Source: Candidatus Lambdaproteobacteria bacterium (GTDB lineage: Bacteria; SAR324; JACQKK01). Taken from it: a DNA stretch of 37,809 bases. The notes beneath the pieces were generated by a model. It saw nothing but the letters and a program-made list of their open reading frames with translations. It made no database searches and was not told where the DNA came from. The number at the start of each line of letters is the position of its first letter. Position 1 is the first letter of the stretch. Location: NCBI GenBank assembly GCA_016199125.1, contig JACQHH010000150.1, forward strand, positions 1-37,809, given 5' to 3'. Positions 33,797 to 37,809 of the stretch are shown here, piece by piece. The position numbers were made by a program, and so were the translations under genes.

Positions 33797-35338
33797 TCAG
33801 TGCATGGCCTGGTATTCTCCGTCGGCCGTGCGGGGCAGGGGCTTGCGCAGCGTGCGCCGCAGCTCCCGCCCGATGATCTCGATGCCGCTGCGCAGCCGTG
33901 CCTCGCTCTCGTGGGAGGTGCAGAGGCGGAAGCCGTTGCGCCCGCCGCGCATGGATTGGTAGAGCCCCGCGGGCGAGACGAGCACGCCCTGCTCGCTGAG
34001 CCGCTGGGAAAGCTGATCGGCGTCGATATGCGCCGGCAGGTCCACCCACACGCACAGGCCCCCGGCCGGCTCGGCGAAGCTCACGTCTTCCGGCAGCGCG
34101 GCGCGGAGCATCTCCGCGGCCTGGGCCGCCCGCCGGCGATAGAAATCGCCCACGGCCTGCACGTGCTCGTCGTAATGCCCGCGCTCCATGAATTCGGCGA
34201 TGGCCCCCTGGAGAATCAGCGAATGGGACAGGTCGGTCATCTCCTTGAGTTCAGTCAGCCGCCGCAGCACCGGGGCCGGCCCCGCCACGTAGCCCGCGCG
34301 CACCGCCGGCACCATGGTCTTGCTGAACGTGTTGAGGTGCATCACGTGCCCGGTCCGCTCCAGGGCCGCCAGCGCGGGGAACGCGCCCGGCCGGGCGTGC
34401 AGCTCCGCGCCGGTGGCGTCCTCGACCAGCACGCTGCCGGTGCGGTGTACCATTTCCAGCAGCGCCTCGCGTTCGGCCACGGTGTAGGAATATGTGGTGG
34501 GGTTCTGGAAATTGGGCACGGCATAGAACAGCTTGGGCAGCCGGCCCAGCAGACCCTCCAGCTCGCGGAAGTCCAGCCCTCCCCGCTCGATCTCGTAGGG
34601 CAGCAGGCGTGCGCCGTTGACCGTGAAGATCTTCAGCGCGATGGAGTACATGGGCGACTCCACGACCACCGCATCGCCCGGATCGAGCAGGGCCCGCGCC
34701 ACCAGGTCGATGCCCTGCTGGCTGCCGCTGGTGATGAGTATCTCCGCCGGCCCCACCGGAATGCCCTGGGCCCGCAGGCGCATGCTGATGTGCTCACGCA
34801 GGGGCAGGTAGCCCGCGGGCGCGCCGTAGTTGAGCAACTGCCCCGGCATGCGCCGCAGCACCGTGTTCAGGCATTGGCGGAAGCGCTCGACCGGAAACAG
34901 GCCCGTGTACGGGCGCAACTGCAGCAGGTTGATCGCGCCCTGCGGCTGATGCGGGCCGTGGTTGCGGTGCAGGGCCTCCATGCGCCGGGAGAGCCGCCGC
35001 TCCCAGTCGCCCGCGTCGAACGCAGGCCCGGCCACCACGTCGGCGTGCGGCGGCACCTGCAGCGCAGGCAGCGGGCGGCCGGCGGGGCGGGTCACCACGC
35101 TGCCGCCGCCATAGCGGGTGTGCACATAGCCGCGCTGCCCCAACTCCTGAATGGCCTTGGCCATCGTGTTGCGGTTGACCCCCAGATGTTGCGCCAGGGC
35201 GCGGATGGACGGCAAACGCGTGGCGACCGGCAGCTCGCCGGCGTCGACCAGGCGCATCGTCCCTAGGACAATCTGGTCCGTGATGGACTTTGTCCTATCC
35301 GCGACAAGACCCGAAAACCGCGCAACGTCGGCGTGCAT
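33797..35338 (-). CDS. MocR-family transcriptional regulator (GntR-type HTH plus aminotransferase-like domain), PdxR candidate
   Basis: The product is 513 residues with the start put at the ATG at 35338; an in-frame ATG at 35485 (MIRFVCEL) is another option. The N-terminal winged helix (about 15-85) has [31 protein letters not shown] of the GntR family. A fold-type I aminotransferase-like domain follows (about 115-505), with [59 protein letters not shown] and Lys340 in NTFSKTMVP, the probable PLP-binding lysine. MocR proteins are regulators whose PLP domain senses a vitamer or amine. The gene is directly upstream of pdxS on the same strand, so a PdxR-like role in PLP control is likely. PdxR genes are often divergent from pdxST; here they are not. 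Confidence 0.9.
   Translation of the reverse strand: MHADVARFSGLVADRTKSITDQIVLGTMRLVDAGELPVATRLPSIRALAQHLGVNRNTMAKAIQELGQRGYVHTRYGGGSVVTRPAGRPLPALQVPPHADVVAGPAFDAGDWERRLSRRMEALHRNHGPHQPQGAINLLQLRPYTGLFPVERFRQCLNTVLRRMPGQLLNYGAPAGYLPLREHISMRLRAQGIPVGPAEILITSGSQQGIDLVARALLDPGDAVVVESPMYSIALKIFTVNGARLLPYEIERGGLDFRELEGLLGRLPKLFYAVPNFQNPTTYSYTVAEREALLEMVHRTGSVLVEDATGAELHARPGAFPALAALERTGHVMHLNTFSKTMVPAVRAGYVAGPAPVLRRLTELKEMTDLSHSLILQGAIAEFMERGHYDEHVQAVGDFYRRRAAQAAEMLRAALPEDVSFAEPAGGLCVWVDLPAHIDADQLSQRLSEQGVLVSPAGLYQSMRGGRNGFRLCTSHESEARLRSGIEIIGRELRRTLRKPLPRTADGEYQAMH
35264..35297. promoter_or_regulatory. Putative operator inside the start of the MocR gene (TAGGACAA inverted repeat)
   Basis: TAGGACAA at 35264-35271 and TTGTCCTA at 35290-35297 are perfect reverse complements with an 18-bp spacer. 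If the MocR start at 35338 is right, this pair lies within its first codons. The same octamer recurs upstream around 35448. Confidence 0.45.
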
Positions 35339-35417
35339 GCCGTCTGACCGGAATTGATGTTTGATAACAACCCGCGGTGCGTTGAAAGCGACCTTTGCAG
35401 GCAATACCTCCTGAAAT

Positions 35418-35460
35418 ACTTGTCCCTCGGTATTCTCGCCGGCGCAATAGGACAAGTCAA
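35418..35460 (-). promoter_or_regulatory. Candidate MocR promoter overlapped by a TTGTCC/GGACAA inverted repeat
   Basis: On the minus strand the -35 TTGACT (35460-35455) and -10 GAGAAT (35437-35432) are spaced 17 bp. ACTTGTCC (35418-35425) and GGACAAGT (35450-35457) are an exact 8-bp inverted repeat with a 24-bp spacer; one arm overlaps the -35 box and the other lies near the expected start of transcription. This layout fits autoregulation. Confidence 0.55.
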
Positions 35461-35691
35461 TTAATTCGCAGACAAACCGGATCATGCGGCATGGCCCAGC
35501 GGAGGCGCGCATTGTCGCCGCGGCGGCCGCCGGCCGCGCAACACCCACGCTTACGCGCCCCCTGCGCGCCGCTGCGGCTGGGTCGGGGCTCGGGCGCATC
35601 TCGTCCTGCGCGCGGCGTGTTGCGTGCGCCCGTTTCGTTGCTGGCCACCAGCATGGCGCAACCCCCGGGCACGAATCCCCAGACGAATTCA

Positions 35692-35700
35692 TGCTACACT
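35692..35700 (+). promoter_or_regulatory. Candidate extended -10 promoter for the O-antigen genes
   Basis: TGCTACACT, of the TGn plus TACACT form, lies 124 nt upstream of the ATG at 35824. No good -35 box is visible. Confidence 0.4.
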
Positions 35701-35823
35701 CTGCCCTGGCTGCAAGCGGTGCGTAGAGCCGTCTGCCGTACCGTCCGCGTGCCCGCCGCTGTATCGATGTGCCGCGCGGGCAGGCCGTGTTGCTCCCCAC
35801 CCCCGACTGACGCGATCGAGCCC

Positions 35824-36813
35824 ATGCCGACAATTCTGGTCACCGGGGCCAATGGATTCGTTGGCCGGCGAATGTGTCCCGCGCTGCTTGCGCAGGGGCA
35901 TGTGGTGCGCCGGGGGCTGCGCGCCGCGCCGGCCGCCTCGGCGTCCCTGGCCCCGGGCGAACAGGCCGTGGTCGTGGGGGACATCGGGCCCGAGACCGAC
36001 TGGCGGGCCGCCCTGGACGGGGTGGAGCGGGTGCTGCACCTGGCCGGGCGCGCACATGTCATGCGCGATACGGCGGCCGATCCCGCCGAGGCCTTTCACC
36101 GGGTCAACACGCTGGGGACTCAGCGTCTGATGCAGGCGGCCGGTGAGGCGGGCGTGCGACGTCTGGTGTTCGTGAGCACCATCCACGTCAATGGGCAGAC
36201 CTCGGGCGAGCAGCCGTTCCGCGAGGCCGATGCGCCCCACCCGGTGGGGCCCTATGCACAATCCAAATGGGAGGCAGAGCAGATCGTCCGCGACGCCGGC
36301 GCCCGGCATGGCCTGGAGACGGTCGTCGTGCGGCCGCCGCTGGTCTATGGCCCAGGCGTGAAGGGCAATTTTCTGCGCCTGCTCTCGTGGGTGGCGCGGG
36401 GCGTGCCGCTGCCCCTGGCCGCCCTCGCCGGACGGCGCAGCCTGGTGGCGCTGGACAACCTGGTCGACCTGCTGGCGTGCTGCCTGAGCCATCCTGCGGC
36501 GGCGGGAGAGCTGTTTCTGGCCGCGGATGGCGAGGACCTGACCACGCCGGAGCTGATCCGCCGCATTGCCGCCTGCATGGGCCAATCCCCACGGCTGTTC
36601 CCGTTTCCACCCGCGGGCCTGGCCCTGGCCGCGCGCCTTGCCGGCGCCACAGGCGCCTGGCAGCGCCTGTCCCAGCCGCTGCAGGTCTCGGCCGCGCACA
36701 ATCGCGCCCGGCTACAGCGCCGCGAGCCACTGAGCGTGGATGAGGGCCTGCTGCAGACGGTGTGCTGGTTCCAGGCGCACCGCGCGGCCGAAACGGATGG
36801 CGGCGCGTCCTGA
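35824..36813 (+). CDS. NAD-dependent sugar epimerase/reductase, WbpV-like
   Basis: The product is 329 residues from the ATG at 35824 ([14 protein letters not shown]). It is an extended SDR with a GxxGxxG nucleotide-binding turn, the [37 protein letters not shown] stretch, [11 protein letters not shown], active-site YAQSK (Tyr-x3-Lys), [20 protein letters not shown] and [13 protein letters not shown]. This pattern matches UDP-sugar C4 epimerases/reductases such as WbpV, which forms UDP-QuiNAc or a related sugar for O-antigen repeat units. The next gene encodes an initiating sugar-phosphate transferase, the same pairing as WbpV and WbpL in Pseudomonas. Exact product sugar is not certain. Confidence 0.88.
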   Translation: MPTILVTGANGFVGRRMCPALLAQGHVVRRGLRAAPAASASLAPGEQAVVVGDIGPETDWRAALDGVERVLHLAGRAHVMRDTAADPAEAFHRVNTLGTQRLMQAAGEAGVRRLVFVSTIHVNGQTSGEQPFREADAPHPVGPYAQSKWEAEQIVRDAGARHGLETVVVRPPLVYGPGVKGNFLRLLSWVARGVPLPLAALAGRRSLVALDNLVDLLACCLSHPAAAGELFLAADGEDLTTPELIRRIAACMGQSPRLFPFPPAGLALAARLAGATGAWQRLSQPLQVSAAHNRARLQRREPLSVDEGLLQTVCWFQAHRAAETDGGAS

Positions 36814-37011
36814 CCGGATTTGCCCTGCCCGCCAGGACACCGGGCCGCCGGAGTCGGCCCGGCGTGGCTGGTCGCCAAAATGCATGTTGACTCGGAGGGG
36901 CGTGCGCACCATGGTCGCGCGGCCAGGCGTGCGGCATCGCGCTGCCAGCCCGGCGCAGCGGATCGCCGTGTGGCGCGCGACGACCGACTTGCCTTGCGGA
37001 GAACGGATGCC

Positions 37012-37809
37012 ATGACGATGCTGGCCATGGGCGGGTTGACGCTGGTGCTGACGCTGGCCGCGACGCGGCGGCTGCTGCAGCCGGGCACCTGGTTCTACAT
37101 CGTGGATCATCCGGGCGAACGGTCGCTGCACGCGAGCCCCACTCCGCGCACGGGAGGCGTGGCCATGTTGGGCGCGCTGCTCGTGGCCTGGGGAGTGGGC
37201 ATGCTGGCCGATGTGCCGCTGCTGGCCAATCCCGCCGCCCTGGGAGGCTTCGTGCTCATCGCGGGCGTATCCGTGCTGGACGACGTACGCGGCCTGCACC
37301 AGCTTACGCGTCTCATCGTGCACGTCGTGGCCGCCACGCTGCTGGTGGCGGGAGGGTATGCCGTGCGCGCGCTGGAGCTGCCCGGAACCTCCGTGTTGTC
37401 CCTGGGCCCCCTGGGCCCGCCGCTGACCGTGCTGGCGGTGGTGTGGCTCTGCAACCTGTACAATTTCATGGACGGCATGGACGGCCTGGCCGGAGGCATG
37501 GGGCTGATCGGTTTCGCGACGTTGGCGTGGCTGGGCTGGCGGGGCGGCCACGGGGCCTTCGCCATGACGGCGCTGCTGCTGGCATCGGCCAACCTGGGCT
37601 TTCTGGCGTTCAACTTTCCCCCGGCGCGCATCTTCATGGGTGATGCGGGTGCTGTGCCCATGGGCTTCGCCGCCGCCACGCTGGCGCTGTGGGGCGTGCG
37701 CGAAGGGTACTTCGCGTGGTGGGCGCCGTTGCTCATCTTTTCGCCCTTCGTAGTGGACGCCACGGTGACGCTGATCGGACGCGCGCTGCGGCGCGAGCGT
37801 GTGTGGCGC
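37012..37809 (+). CDS. WecA/WbpL-like polyprenyl-phosphate sugar-1-phosphate transferase (3' truncated)
   Basis: The frame is open to the window edge: 266 residues visible from the ATG at 37012, with a full family length of about 340. It is a polytopic inner-membrane enzyme that moves a HexNAc-1-phosphate from UDP-sugar to undecaprenyl phosphate, the first step of O-antigen assembly. Visible motifs are HPGERSLHASPTPRTGG (31-49), LDDVRGLHQL with D90/D91, NLYNFMDGMDGLAGG (148-162) with the catalytic Asp residues, and FPPARIFMGDAGAVPMGF. At least seven hydrophobic segments are visible. Later conserved HIS motifs lie beyond the window. It follows the epimerase by 198 bp. The Met at 37018 is an alternative start. 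Confidence 0.9.
   Translation, partial: MTMLAMGGLTLVLTLAATRRLLQPGTWFYIVDHPGERSLHASPTPRTGGVAMLGALLVAWGVGMLADVPLLANPAALGGFVLIAGVSVLDDVRGLHQLTRLIVHVVAATLLVAGGYAVRALELPGTSVLSLGPLGPPLTVLAVVWLCNLYNFMDGMDGLAGGMGLIGFATLAWLGWRGGHGAFAMTALLLASANLGFLAFNFPPARIFMGDAGAVPMGFAAATLALWGVREGYFAWWAPLLIFSPFVVDATVTLIGRALRRERVWR

Larger units (their letters stand above)
35339..35823. other. Divergent regulatory region between the MocR gene and the O-antigen genes
   Basis: The 485-bp region holds a MocR promoter with an inverted repeat (35418-35460), an AGGAGG-like stretch at 35407-35412 on the minus strand that precedes no usable start codon, and a candidate promoter for the plus-strand genes at 35692-35700. Open frames across it show no recognisable protein. 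Confidence 0.5.

Noticed and set aside
1-37809. CRISPR array, insertion sequence or rRNA genes
   Set aside because: No regularly spaced repeats, transposase motifs or rRNA sequence were noticed on reading both strands.

Overview
The window is a high-GC chromosomal stretch from a Gram-negative bacterium. It carries the first steps of KDO (inner-core LPS sugar) synthesis, an outer-membrane secretin, IspD of the MEP isoprenoid route and the start of what looks like an O-antigen locus. GTG starts are common. A proteobacterium fits best. I cannot place it more closely, and the mix of pdxS/pdxT vitamin B6 synthesis, a UPF0182 protein and a MoeA fused to a binding-protein-like domain is not the usual set for a typical beta- or gammaproteobacterium.

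Layout. 1-555: the 3' part of a FabG-like SDR dehydrogenase (+). 691-15244: a long co-directional minus-strand block. In transcription order it holds ispD, gspD, scpA, an AI-2E/PerM permease, nfeD and a slipin, tRNA-Ser(CGA), a 1596-residue hybrid histidine kinase with seven PAS domains, and a three-receiver response regulator without an output domain. 15424-22529: a plus-strand block with moeA, a moeA-like gene fused to a periplasmic-binding-protein-like domain, kdsB, a transaldolase-family gene, kdsA and kdsD. 22738-25152 (minus): a PilZ protein, a quinone-oxidoreductase-like enzyme and a TauE/SafE permease. 25585-27185 (plus): a small membrane protein and hemW. 27318-30053 (minus): a UPF0182 membrane protein, divergent from an orphan adenine methyltransferase (30332-32140, plus). 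32186-35338 (minus): a MocR-family regulator followed by pdxS and pdxT. 35824-end (plus): a WbpV-like epimerase/reductase and a truncated WecA/WbpL-like sugar-phosphate transferase.

Functional units. The kds genes supply CMP-KDO: KdsD makes arabinose-5-P, KdsA condenses it with PEP and KdsB activates KDO. A transaldolase-family enzyme lies among them. PdxS/PdxT make pyridoxal-5-phosphate, and the MocR protein, which should itself bind PLP, is the natural candidate regulator. Inverted repeats of TAGGACAA/TTGTCCTA overlap its promoter and early coding region. The kinase and regulator form a phosphorelay module with several receivers that have lost key residues. That module has lower GC than its neighbours and lies beside a tRNA gene.

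Most striking points: the seven-PAS kinase with its multi-receiver partner and degenerate receivers; the MocR-pdxST locus with its putative operators; the transaldolase in the KDO cluster; and the orphan methyltransferase with an uncharacterised C-terminal domain and a repeated 8-mer upstream. I found no CRISPR array, insertion sequence, integrase or rRNA.
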